Assembly (NCBI RefSeq): GCF_000427425.1 | Contig: NZ_KE386495.1 | Location: forward strand, 450,554 to 514,553 | DNA length: 64,000 nucleotides | From: Caldanaerobius polysaccharolyticus DSM 13641 | GTDB lineage: Bacteria; Bacillota; Thermoanaerobacteria; Thermoanaerobacterales; Caldanaerobiaceae | Reading direction: 5' to 3' | Shown: positions 51,739 to 59,841 of the stretch, in pieces | Position numbering within the stretch: position 1 is the first letter of the stretch | Layout of the letters: each line of letters begins with the position of its first letter | Program-made: the position numbers and the translations under genes | Notes under the pieces: generated by a model | The model's input: only the letters and a program-made list of their open reading frames with translations | Databases searched by the model: none | What the model was told of the DNA's origin: nothing

Positions 51739-52758
51739 TTAATTCATTCTCTCTCTAACATAAGCGGCCCTGGCCACATCCCTTTCAAAAGGCGAGAGTT
51801 CTTTTCCCTCGATCTTCTGTATGTTACCTGGCTGGATGTACACCAGAAACTCGTTAATAGGTATTTCCGCTTTTATTATTCCTAGATTTTTGCCTAATCT
51901 CACGTTGGAAAGATGTTTCATACACTCTTCAGAGCTTAAAATCCTGGCATTTTTTAATACGCCGTATGACCTGTACACCATATCCTCTATGCGCATTTTA
52001 TTGTTTCTGTACAGCTCCGCAGCTGCGTATCTCTCGCTGGATATGATATTCTTGGTTACCCCGCTTATATTCTCCACGATCTCTGACTCATCCTGTCCCA
52101 GGGTAATCTGATTGGATATCTGGAATATATTGCCCAAAGCTTCAGTGCCCTCGCCGTAAATACCCCGCACTGCCAGACCTATCTTGTTGAGATTTGCTAG
52201 GACGTTTTTTATCTGGTCTGTCATAACCAGTGCCGGAAGGTGAAGCATAACCGATGCTCTAAGCCCTGTTCCCAAATTGGTGGGACACGATGTCAGATAA
52301 CCCAGCTCCTCATCGTAGGAATACTTTAAGCTCTCTTCCATGACGTCGTCAATTTTATCTGCCAGATCCAGCGCTTCCTTTAGCTGAAGCCCCGGAAATA
52401 TAGCCTGAATGCGTATGTGATCCTCCTCGTTGACCATAATACTGACCTTTTCATCCCGGCTTAAAAGAACCGCTCCCCGCTTATAATTCTTAGCCAGATC
52501 AGGGCTTATAAGATGCCGTTCTACCAGAGCCAATCTATCCAAAGGAGTGGTTTTTTCCAGATCTGTATACTCAAAGTCCCTGCACAACACGGTGTTGCTC
52601 TTTAAAATGCTATCCCTCACTTGGGCCTTTATTTTGCTCGCTACTTCGTCATCCATAGCGATAGGAAAAGGATAATCGCTTAAATTTCTGGCCAACCTTA
52701 CCCTGCTGCTCAGCACCACATCGCCATCAGGGCCTTCTACATTTATCCAGTTATCCAC
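51739..52758 (-). CDS. mcsB: Protein arginine kinase McsB
   Basis: McsB phosphorylates arginines and so marks proteins for ClpCP. The 339-residue protein is related to phosphagen kinases: SSRVRLARNLSDYPFP near the start, LLSRDEKVSIMVNEEDHIRIQ and LTSCPTNLGTGLRASVMLHLPAL in the catalytic part. The start is GTG at 52758, 7 nt after GGAGG. It sits between mcsA and clpC. Confidence 0.96.
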   Translation of the reverse strand: MDNWINVEGPDGDVVLSSRVRLARNLSDYPFPIAMDDEVASKIKAQVRDSILKSNTVLCRDFEYTDLEKTTPLDRLALVERHLISPDLAKNYKRGAVLLSRDEKVSIMVNEEDHIRIQAIFPGLQLKEALDLADKIDDVMEESLKYSYDEELGYLTSCPTNLGTGLRASVMLHLPALVMTDQIKNVLANLNKIGLAVRGIYGEGTEALGNIFQISNQITLGQDESEIVENISGVTKNIISSERYAAAELYRNNKMRIEDMVYRSYGVLKNARILSSEECMKHLSNVRLGKNLGIIKAEIPINEFLVYIQPGNIQKIEGKELSPFERDVARAAYVRERMN

Positions 52759-52762
52759 AGTT

Positions 52763-53278
52763 TCACCTCCCCATCTTCTTTTCTAATTCCTTTATCTGGT
52801 CTCTTAACCTGGCCGCCTCTTCATAAGCTTCCCTTTTTACCGCCTCATTTAATTGCTCTCTTAACCTCTCGATCTGCCTTTCTATCCTCAAATTTACTCC
52901 AGCCTTTTTAGGTACTTTCCCCTTGTGGAGATTGTAACCGTGAATTTTTCTCACCAGAGGCAAAAGCCTGTCTCTGAAGGTATTATAGCAACCGGCACAT
53001 CCCAATCGCCCGGTCTTTTTAAAATCCTCATAGGTATTGCCGCAAATAGTGCACTTTATATTCTGTTCCACATAAGTACCTGGCGTATAATCCATAAGTC
53101 CCGAAAGCAAGTTATCAAAGGAAAACAATGAACCAAAGGGAAAAGTGAAAGGCTCAAAATTCAACTGGCCTGTTTCCCTGGCGCACTCCTCGCATAAATT
53201 CATCTCGGTTTTATACCCATTTATAACCTGGGTGAAATGAACCGTCGCAGGTCTTTTCTGGCACCTTTCGCACAACAT
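52763..53278 (-). CDS. mcsA: McsA, zinc-finger activator of McsB
   Basis: McsA stimulates McsB and modulates CtsR. The 171-residue protein has four CxxC pairs (Cys3/6, 29/32, 76/79, 94/97) and a C-terminal UVR coiled-coil motif (LREQLNEAVKREAYEEAARLRDQIKELEKK) that can bind ClpC. It is 4 nt before mcsB. Confidence 0.95.
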   Translation of the reverse strand: MLCERCQKRPATVHFTQVINGYKTEMNLCEECARETGQLNFEPFTFPFGSLFSFDNLLSGLMDYTPGTYVEQNIKCTICGNTYEDFKKTGRLGCAGCYNTFRDRLLPLVRKIHGYNLHKGKVPKKAGVNLRIERQIERLREQLNEAVKREAYEEAARLRDQIKELEKKMGR

Positions 53279-53298
53279 GGCTAAGACCTCCTTAAATT

Positions 53299-53760
53299 TT
53301 AACTATTTAGTACCGCCAGCAGCATGGCCTTAAACAAACTGGCGCGTACCACATTTCGCAATTCCCGATCCAACCCTATAACCCTATCCGACAGGGCGGA
53401 CTTCATCATCAACAGTTCCCTGTCCGTTATAATACCATCCCGATACAAGGCATTGATGTAAGCGTACGCATCCCCTTGAGAGATGCTGCTGCCTATACCT
53501 TCAGTTATTATGTCTTTTATATATTCTTTCTCGTCTATGTTCATTTTAATAATTCTTATACAACCGCCGCCACCTCTGCGGCTTTCGATGTAATAACCCA
53601 GCTCCGGCGTAAACCGCGTCTCCAGTACATAGTTTATCTGAGATGGAGTACACTGAAATTTACTTGCCAGCTCATTTCTTCTTATCTCTACAATACCGTT
53701 TTGCGCCTCATCTATCAACTTCTTTATAAACATCTCTATGACGTCGCTTATCCTGGCCAT
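53299..53760 (-). CDS. ctsR: Transcriptional repressor CtsR
   Basis: CtsR represses class III heat-shock genes until heat or McsB-McsA inactivates it. The 153-residue protein has the winged helix (ISDVIEMFIKKLIDEAQNGIVEIRRNELASKFQCTPSQINYVLETRF) and the glycine-rich wing ESRRGGGGCIRI that enters the DNA minor groove. It leads its own operon behind a CtsR box, implying autoregulation. Confidence 0.97.
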   Translation of the reverse strand: MARISDVIEMFIKKLIDEAQNGIVEIRRNELASKFQCTPSQINYVLETRFTPELGYYIESRRGGGGCIRIIKMNIDEKEYIKDIITEGIGSSISQGDAYAYINALYRDGIITDRELLMMKSALSDRVIGLDRELRNVVRASLFKAMLLAVLNS

Positions 53761-53777
53761 GTACTCACCTCTTTATC

Positions 53778-53794
53778 TTTGACTTTCTTTGACC
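53778..53794 (-). promoter_or_regulatory. CtsR operator
   Basis: GGTCAAAGAAAGTCAAA is the heptad direct repeat of the CtsR consensus. It lies just downstream of the -10 box at the transcription start, where bound CtsR would block ctsR-mcsA-mcsB-clpC. Confidence 0.92.
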
Positions 53795-53803
53795 TTCGAC
53801 TAT

Positions 53804-53832
53804 AGTATATATTACCATATTTATTTTGTCAA
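53804..53832 (-). promoter_or_regulatory. Promoter of the ctsR operon
   Basis: TTGACA at 53827-53832 and TATACT at 53804-53809 with a 17-bp spacer; the CtsR operator begins 10 bp downstream of the -10 box. Confidence 0.88.
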
Positions 53833-53859
53833 GGGGTCTTTTTAAATTTTTGTCCTAAT

Positions 53860-53884
53860 TTGTTATATAATCGTTATATAACAA
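53860..53884. promoter_or_regulatory. Perfect 11-bp dyad, operator-like
   Basis: TTGTTATATAA and TTATATAACAA flank the spacer TCG. The dyad contains a TATAAT on the plus strand and lies 25 bp before the start of the small membrane ORF and 28 bp behind the ctsR -35 box. Its symmetry and position suggest a repressor site; the protein that binds it is unknown. Confidence 0.55.
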
Positions 53885-53908
53885 TAGCCAAAGGGGGGAT
53901 GATACAGG

Positions 53909-54103
53909 TTGGCAAAATATATTTACATTATTTTAATATACCTTTATTTATTAATCAGCAACGTGGTAATAAAAAAGATAAATTCTATAGTAGCTGTTTT
54001 TCTGATTTATTATATTTTTGGAGTTTTACGGCATACTATCAGGACAGGTGCAATATCTTGTGGCATTGTTAGCAGGATATGCCCTGTCATCATCGTTCTA
54101 TAA
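53909..54103 (+). CDS. Possible small membrane protein, unknown
   Basis: The 64-residue frame starts with TTG 10 nt after AAGGGGGG and encodes two or three hydrophobic stretches (KYIYIILIYLYLLISNVVI; SIVAVFLIYYIFGVL; SCGIVSRICPVIIVL) with few charges. It is the only candidate in the 327 bases between ctsR's promoter and the EF-G paralogue, has a dyad in front and a terminator behind. No family recognised. A second overlapping frame (53860-54072) is less coherent. Confidence 0.45.
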   Translation: MAKYIYIILIYLYLLISNVVIKKINSIVAVFLIYYIFGVLRHTIRTGAISCGIVSRICPVIIVL

Positions 54104-54107
54104 AGAT

Positions 54108-54127
54108 TAGGGGGAATACTCCCCCTA
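54108..54127. terminator. Bidirectional terminator
   Basis: TAGGGGG and CCCCCTA flank a 6-nt loop. On the plus strand it is followed by UAUUUUA, on the minus strand by AUCUUUAU. It sits between two convergent reading frames, 53909-54103 and 54132-56144. Confidence 0.7.
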
Positions 54128-54131
54128 TATT

Positions 54132-56144
54132 TTACGCTTCCTTAGCCAATTTTGTTTGTTCTATTATCTTCTGAGCCAGTTGCGGCGGCATCTCCTCGTA
54201 TCTTTCAAATCTCATGGTAAAGCTACCCCTTGCGTGGGTTAATGACCTCAAATCAGTAGCGTACCTGAACATCTCCGCTTCGGGCACTTCCGCCATTACC
54301 ACCTGTAAATGCCCATCGGGTTGCATACCAAGTATCCTTCCCCTCCGCTTATTTAAGTCGCCTATCACTTCTCCCATATACTCTTCGGGAACTGAGATCT
54401 CCACGTGAAGTATAGGCTCAAGCAGGACGGGACTGGCCTGCTGCATCCCTTTCTTAAAAGCCAACGACGCGGCGACTTTAAATGCCATTTCCGATGAATC
54501 CACAGGATGATACGACCCATCCAGCAAAGTGGCTTTTATATTTACCACGGGGTAACCCGCCAGTATCCCTTCTTTCATGCACTCCCTTAAGCCTTTTTCT
54601 ACCGCCGGTATATACTGCCTGGGAACAGCGCCTCCAAAAATCTTTTCCTGGAATTCAAACTCTTTATCCCGCAAGGGCTCAAATTCTATCCAGACGTGAC
54701 CGTACTGCCCATGACCCCCTGTCTGCTTTTTGTATTTTCCTTCTACTTTAGCTTTCCCTTTTATGGTCTCTCTATACGCCACCTTGGGCACAGTCAATTG
54801 GCAACCTATGCCGAATTTGCTCAATAACCTCTTTACAATGACCTCCAGGTGCACATCCCCATACCCATACAGGAGAAACTGCCCTGTCTCATTGTTCTTG
54901 ATGACTTTAAACGTAGGGTCTTCTTCATTTAACTTCAGCAACCCATTGCTTATCTTCTCTTCATCCCCCTCAGACTGAGGCTCTATGGCCATGGCCATAT
55001 TGGGTTCAGGATACTGCAACCTATCATACACCACGACCTTCTTTTCATCGCAAAGGGTATCTCCCGTAGACGTAACAGCCAGCTTAGCTACACCTCCGAT
55101 ATCGCCACAGCAAAGCTTATCTACAGGAATCTGCTTTTTGCCCCTTAAAACAAAAATCTGCCCTAACTTTTCACCTGATTCTTTAGTGGAATTAAATACA
55201 CCGGAATCAGATGCCGCAAAACCGCTCATAACTTTAAAAAGCGACATCTTGCCTACGTAGGGATCAGCTATGGTTTTAAAGACAAAAGCCGAAAAAGCCC
55301 CATCGCTGTTGTCCACAGGTGCCGGCATGTACTCCACAATGGCATCCATAACAGCGCAAACGCCCATGTTCTTTAAGGCACAGCCACAAAACACAGGAAA
55401 TATGTCTCTTGATGCCATCCCTTTTTTCAACGTTTTCTTTAATTCTCCTAAAGAGAGTTCTTCATTGTTGAAAAATTTCTCCAGCAGATTTTCGTCTAAC
55501 TCCGCTATATCCTCTATCAGCTCTTCTCTAAACCTAGCCACATCACCAGCCATAGGCTCAGGTATATTTGACCTTTTGATTTGGCCCTTATCGTAGATAT
55601 ACGCTGCTCCTTCCAGTAAATCCACATATCCCCTGAAATCGTCTTCCTGACCCACAGGAAGTTGCACTGGTACGACTTTTTTGCCAAAGACCTCTCTTAA
55701 CCCTTCCACAGCCTTAAAAAAACTAGCATTTTCTTTATCCATCTTGTTGACAAAAAACATAGCCGGCAACCCTGCATCATTTAAGTGCTTCCAGGCAATC
55801 TCAGTACCTACTTCAGGCCCAGAAGGTGAAACCACCACCACGGCCCCTTCTACCACCCGCAGCGGCGCCAGCATCTCCCCTACAAAATCAAAGTACCCAG
55901 GTGTGTCAACTAAATTTATCTTTGTAGAGTTCCACTCCACCGGAACGATAGAAGCAGATATGGAAATACCTCTTACAATCTCTTCAGGATCCCAATCAGA
56001 AACCGTATTGCCATCCTCCACATTGCCCATCCTGTCTATGGCCTTGGAACTGTATAAAGCCGCTTCCACCAATGTAGTTTTACCTGCACCGCTGTGGGCT
56101 ACCAGCGCCACATTCCTTATGGCGCTGCATTGATACGCCTTCAT
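54132..56144 (-). CDS. Elongation factor G-like GTPase
   Basis: The 670-residue protein is a full-length EF-G paralogue: AHSGAGKT at 16-23, NKMD, domain [19 protein letters not shown] and a C-terminal EF-G end RYATDLRSLTHARGSFTMRFERYEEMP. It differs from EF-G at key places: switch I reads VRGISISASIVPVEW and the G3 motif is DTPGYFDF, with Tyr for the catalytic His. Such EF-G-like proteins are widespread in clostridia and Thermotogae, and their role is uncertain. It is monocistronic, ending at a shared terminator. Confidence 0.85.
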   Translation of the reverse strand: MKAYQCSAIRNVALVAHSGAGKTTLVEAALYSSKAIDRMGNVEDGNTVSDWDPEEIVRGISISASIVPVEWNSTKINLVDTPGYFDFVGEMLAPLRVVEGAVVVVSPSGPEVGTEIAWKHLNDAGLPAMFFVNKMDKENASFFKAVEGLREVFGKKVVPVQLPVGQEDDFRGYVDLLEGAAYIYDKGQIKRSNIPEPMAGDVARFREELIEDIAELDENLLEKFFNNEELSLGELKKTLKKGMASRDIFPVFCGCALKNMGVCAVMDAIVEYMPAPVDNSDGAFSAFVFKTIADPYVGKMSLFKVMSGFAASDSGVFNSTKESGEKLGQIFVLRGKKQIPVDKLCCGDIGGVAKLAVTSTGDTLCDEKKVVVYDRLQYPEPNMAMAIEPQSEGDEEKISNGLLKLNEEDPTFKVIKNNETGQFLLYGYGDVHLEVIVKRLLSKFGIGCQLTVPKVAYRETIKGKAKVEGKYKKQTGGHGQYGHVWIEFEPLRDKEFEFQEKIFGGAVPRQYIPAVEKGLRECMKEGILAGYPVVNIKATLLDGSYHPVDSSEMAFKVAASLAFKKGMQQASPVLLEPILHVEISVPEEYMGEVIGDLNKRRGRILGMQPDGHLQVVMAEVPEAEMFRYATDLRSLTHARGSFTMRFERYEEMPPQLAQKIIEQTKLAKEA

Positions 56145-56227
56145 AAAAATCCCCCTTTAATGTTTTGCTATTATAAATATTCTATATTTTTTTATGATTT
56201 CCTCCTTTCTGTATATCTTATCGCCCA

Positions 56228-57874
56228 TCAAATCTCTTCGTATATAATCACCTTATTTCTTCCCCTCGCCTTAGCCATATAAAGAGCCCTGTCGGCATTG
56301 GCAATCAACCTTTCAAGGGAATCAGCTTTTGCAGGGTACTCGCATATGCCAGCGCTAACCGTCACGTGCAGTTCACCAGCACTGGTGGTAAAAGGTCTGG
56401 CTGCTATTTCCTTCCTGATCCTCTCAGCAATGGTATAAGCCTGTTGCTCATCCAAAGAAGGCAATACCACCACAAACTCCTCACCGCCATACCTGGCCAC
56501 TATGTCATCTCCCCTGGTACACATTTTTATGCGGCTGGCCAGTTCTTTTATTACTTCATCTCCTATCAAATGCCCGTAAGTGTCATTTACGCGCTTAAAG
56601 TAGTCTATGTCAATCATGATCAAGCTCACATTCAAATCTTCTCTCTGGCATATCTCCACGATATCTTTTATGATATCTGTAAAATACCTTCTATTGTACA
56701 GCTTAGTTATGGGATCGGTTATAGACTTCTGAGTCATCTCCCTGTAAAGCTTGGCGTTGTAAAGGGCTATGGCACCTTGCCTGGAAATCATCGTTACTAT
56801 GTCTAAATTTTCCTTTGAAAAGGCATTCTGGTAATCGTGAAACAAAAGTATAGCACCTATTGTCTTTATATTCTGAACAAGAGGAACTATCATACAAGAC
56901 TTAAAATTAAAATAAGAGCATAGCAAAGAATCTTTATCGTTACAACAGTCAATGATAGCAGGTTCATCGATGCGAAGCAATGTCTGTACAAACTCCTTAT
57001 CTGTGGCTACTTTTGTGTCGCAATGCTCGACCTCTCCCATATCCCACGCTACTATCTCCAGTTCAGATTCACCTTTACCTAGAAAAATAGCAACACCGCT
57101 GAAATTGACCACGTTGCTTATGGCATCGATAATGGCCTCACCTACCTGATTCACATCAAGCCTGGAATTTATTATGGACAGCATGTCGTACAGCGCCTTT
57201 AACTTTTTATTGGCGTACATAAGGCTGGACAGTATGTGAAAATTATAGGCGAGAAGCAGAACAGCCAGCAATGCCAGCGCTTTATAAAAGAAATTCATTT
57301 CTCTGTAGATATACGCTAGCATTACAGCGCAAACCGCCGACACAACCGCAAATAAGGCTTTAAGCAATGCATTCTCAAAAACGTGAGATAACTGGACGTA
57401 TTGACCCGATACTCTGTAGGCTGCAAAGCGTAAAACATCGCTTACAAGATAACTTACAACAACAAAGACCGCAATGCCTCTCACCTGATCACTGTAAAAC
57501 GGACCTATTTGGGCACCTGTCAGATAAAAAGCCCAGGCAGCCAATCCATAGGCTATGACCGCTCTAGAACCATAGCTCAAACCGGAAAATACATTTTTGC
57601 TGCTTACAGAATGATATATGAACATACCCAAGGAAGCCATGAGCAGCGCAGGGGCAACTCCGTACACTAGAAAGACAACCATAACGAAAGCGGAACCTAA
57701 ACTAACCTGGTTCCTCTCGCCTCTGATGCCAAGATACTCTACAATAAGAAAAGATGCTATAAAAATCGCAAAGACCCAGTAGTCTATCCCGTTGATACCA
57801 TTTACAAATAAAAGGTAAATCAAAAATATATAGCCAACATAGGTCATCCCATTGCCCATTAATTTGTTAACCAT
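56228..57874 (-). CDS. Membrane GAF-GGDEF diguanylate cyclase
   Basis: The 548-residue protein has about six or seven membrane helices (residues 10-215), a GAF-type domain (about 235-375) and a GGDEF domain. The active motif is GGEEF at 463-467, compatible with making cyclic-di-GMP from GTP, and RGDD at 454-457 five residues earlier is an intact RxxD product-inhibition site. A sensor role is inferred. It has a promoter with an internal palindrome at 57923-57951. Confidence 0.9.
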   Translation of the reverse strand: MVNKLMGNGMTYVGYIFLIYLLFVNGINGIDYWVFAIFIASFLIVEYLGIRGERNQVSLGSAFVMVVFLVYGVAPALLMASLGMFIYHSVSSKNVFSGLSYGSRAVIAYGLAAWAFYLTGAQIGPFYSDQVRGIAVFVVVSYLVSDVLRFAAYRVSGQYVQLSHVFENALLKALFAVVSAVCAVMLAYIYREMNFFYKALALLAVLLLAYNFHILSSLMYANKKLKALYDMLSIINSRLDVNQVGEAIIDAISNVVNFSGVAIFLGKGESELEIVAWDMGEVEHCDTKVATDKEFVQTLLRIDEPAIIDCCNDKDSLLCSYFNFKSCMIVPLVQNIKTIGAILLFHDYQNAFSKENLDIVTMISRQGAIALYNAKLYREMTQKSITDPITKLYNRRYFTDIIKDIVEICQREDLNVSLIMIDIDYFKRVNDTYGHLIGDEVIKELASRIKMCTRGDDIVARYGGEEFVVVLPSLDEQQAYTIAERIRKEIAARPFTTSAGELHVTVSAGICEYPAKADSLERLIANADRALYMAKARGRNKVIIYEEI

Positions 57875-57922
57875 TTAAATCAATCCTTTAAAAGTTCAAG
57901 AATCGCGATATACTTCTATTAT

Positions 57923-57951
57923 ATTATACATAATAGACATAATATGTCCAA
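57923..57951 (-). promoter_or_regulatory. Promoter of the GGDEF gene with internal palindrome
   Basis: TTGGAC at 57946-57951 and TATAAT at 57923-57928 with a 17-bp spacer. A perfect 13-bp palindrome, GACATA-T-TATGTC at 57936-57948, lies between and partly over the -35 box, a natural position for a repressor. Confidence 0.65.
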
Positions 57952-57954
57952 TAT

Positions 57955-57976
57955 AAAAAAACGCCTTTTGGCGTTT
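57955..57976 (-). terminator. Terminator after nikO
   Basis: AAACGCC and GGCGTTT with a 4-nt loop, followed by a run of U. It ends the nickel ECF operon 12 nt after the last stop. Confidence 0.9.
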
Positions 57977-57988
57977 ACTGTAAAAAAA

Positions 57989-58723
57989 TTATATAAGATT
58001 TGCCTCCAGCAGGAGTTTTTCATCCGCGAATACCTCTTCTGAAGCACCTGTGCGTTCTATGCGATGCCCTTCTCCCATTACCACCATCCTATCTGCCAGC
58101 TGCTTTGCTATCTCCAGGTCGTGGGTCGCCGTAACTACAGTAGTCCCTTTACGGTTTAACTCCAGCAATTTCCTTACCAGCCACTTTCTTGACCTGGGAT
58201 CAAGGCCGTTGGTGGGCTCATCCAACAGCAATACTTCTGGATTTAGCGCCATCACCGACGCCAGCGCCACTTTCTTCTTTTCGCCACCGCTCAACCTGTG
58301 AGGAGGCCTGTCTCTAAGATCCCCTATTCCAAAATCGTCTAAAATGCTCTCCACCAGATCTCTAACCTTTTCAGGCTCTTCACTTAACTGCAATGGCCCA
58401 AAGGCCACCTCGTCAAATACGCTGGGCGAAAATAGCTGCACATCAGAATCCTGAAACACCAAACCCACTCTCTTCCGAAATTCATAAGGATTTGATCTCA
58501 TCTCCCTCTCATCTACGACTTTACCAAAAGCCGTAAACTCACCCCTCTGAGGAAAGATCAAGGCGTCCATTATCTTCAAAAGCGTGGATTTTCCGCTGCC
58601 ATTAGCTCCCACAATGACTAACTTTTCGCCCCTTTCTACCTCAAGGTTAATGTCAACCAGCGCCGGAACCGAATCTGCATAAGAATAATAAATACCTATT
58701 AGCTTAAAAATTACATCCTTCAA
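57989..58723 (-). CDS. nikO: ECF transporter ATPase for nickel/cobalt (NikO/CbiO)
   Basis: This ATPase powers metal uptake with NikM, NikN and NikQ. From TTG at 58723 the 244-residue protein has Walker [23 protein letters not shown] and Walker B LLLDEPTNGLDP. The TTG overlaps the nikQ stop as TTGA; the open frame reaches 58780 but the extra residues do not match the family. Operon nikR-nikM-nikN-nikQ-nikO. Confidence 0.92.
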   Translation of the reverse strand: MKDVIFKLIGIYYSYADSVPALVDINLEVERGEKLVIVGANGSGKSTLLKIMDALIFPQRGEFTAFGKVVDEREMRSNPYEFRKRVGLVFQDSDVQLFSPSVFDEVAFGPLQLSEEPEKVRDLVESILDDFGIGDLRDRPPHRLSGGEKKKVALASVMALNPEVLLLDEPTNGLDPRSRKWLVRKLLELNRKGTTVVTATHDLEIAKQLADRMVVMGEGHRIERTGASEEVFADEKLLLEANLI

Positions 58724-59541
58724 AATATACCACCCTTTACAGCGACTATAAACGCAAAAGCAATGTTTAATCCTATCCACATATAATCCAACGGCTTGAC
58801 TTTAAACACCTTTAAGGCCTTTATCTCACCACGATAACCTCTTGACACCATGGCATCGTATACATCGCCGCTGAGTTCCCATGACCTCAACAGGAGGTAT
58901 CCCGTGGAGCTGGCTATAAACTTTCTACCTTCGGCACCGCTTATTTTTCTTACCGTCCTACTTTTCCTCGCCAAAAACATGTTTGAAGCCAGCTCCAGAA
59001 GTAAGAAAATGTACCTGTAAGTCATCTCCAATGGCGCAACAAATGCAGACGGCACTCCGATAAAGCGCAGCGACTTCATAAGATCATACCACTTGGTAGT
59101 GACCGCCACCAGGTATATTAACGAAAGAGATACAAAGGACCTCACCATAAGAAAGAGAGCGCTGATCAAGCCTTCACGTGTTATATATAATTCTTTACTT
59201 AAATATAAAAAGGGCCTGCCGCCTGATACCACATTGAAGACAGAGGGTATCAACACAACACCGCTAAACAAAAAAGAAACAACGCACACCCTCAAAAGAT
59301 ATGTTTTATAGTCAATCCTGGACAAAGCCGCCAGTAGTAAAACGTATAAAAAGAGCAAACCAATGCCGTAGAAGTTTTTACACAGATTGGCAATAACCAT
59401 CAGCGCCAATATTGAAATGAGCTTTACTCTGGGATCTATCACCTGCATAATGCCATTTTTTGCGGCATTGAGATCCGCATAATAAATATCCTCAAAAGCA
59501 CTTTTGATATCAACGATGGTCTTCTCCAGAAAATTTCCCAT
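58720..59541 (-). CDS. nikQ: ECF transporter transmembrane component (NikQ/CbiQ)
   Basis: This EcfT-type scaffold is dedicated to metal transport. The 273-residue protein has about five hydrophobic helices and the coupling motifs FLARKSRTVRK and MVSRGYRGE. It overlaps nikN by 32 nt and nikO by 4 nt. It is unrelated in sequence detail to the ecfT at 1402-2211, so the window has two separate ECF systems. Confidence 0.9.
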   Translation of the reverse strand: MGNFLEKTIVDIKSAFEDIYYADLNAAKNGIMQVIDPRVKLISILALMVIANLCKNFYGIGLLFLYVLLLAALSRIDYKTYLLRVCVVSFLFSGVVLIPSVFNVVSGGRPFLYLSKELYITREGLISALFLMVRSFVSLSLIYLVAVTTKWYDLMKSLRFIGVPSAFVAPLEMTYRYIFLLLELASNMFLARKSRTVRKISGAEGRKFIASSTGYLLLRSWELSGDVYDAMVSRGYRGEIKALKVFKVKPLDYMWIGLNIAFAFIVAVKGGIF

Positions 59542-59839
59542 TTCTTACAATAACCCTTTCCAGAACTTTATAAACTGCAAATATCAGGCCAATACCCACA
59601 ACTGCTGAAAAGATATACCCCACAGATAGCTGAAAGAAATTCCTGTCAAACCCCGGTATGCTGTAACCAGGCAAAATCGCCTTTACAACCTCTGAAAACC
59701 GCTTCATGCCTGCTGGTACAAAGCCAATCCTGCTTTTTACTTCATCAACTCCCCATTCCCCCCATGCGGTGCCTGAAGCCAGCAATCCCAGAGGAGTTAA
59801 AAGTAAAACCACAATTGATGGAATAATAAGCTTTTTCAT
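59510..59839 (-). CDS. nikN: Nickel/cobalt ECF accessory subunit (NikN/PDGLE type)
   Basis: The 109-residue protein has an N-terminal hydrophobic segment (LIIPSIVVLLLTPLGLLASGTAWGEW) and a second membrane helix near 73-90. The TPLGLLASGTAWGEWGVDE segment is typical of the small subunit that assists NikM/CbiM-type substrate components. It follows nikM by 2 nt. Assignment to NikN rather than CbiN rests on the neighbouring nikR. Confidence 0.78.
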   Translation of the reverse strand: MKKLIIPSIVVLLLTPLGLLASGTAWGEWGVDEVKSRIGFVPAGMKRFSEVVKAILPGYSIPGFDRNFFQLSVGYIFSAVVGIGLIFAVYKVLERVIVRNGKFSGEDHR

Positions 59840-59841
59840 TT

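Noticed and set aside
53860-54072. Alternative 70-codon plus-strand frame in the ctsR-EF-G gap
   Set aside because: Its first codons lie inside the dyad, it lacks a spaced ribosome binding site and the translation is not coherent compared with the 64-codon frame.
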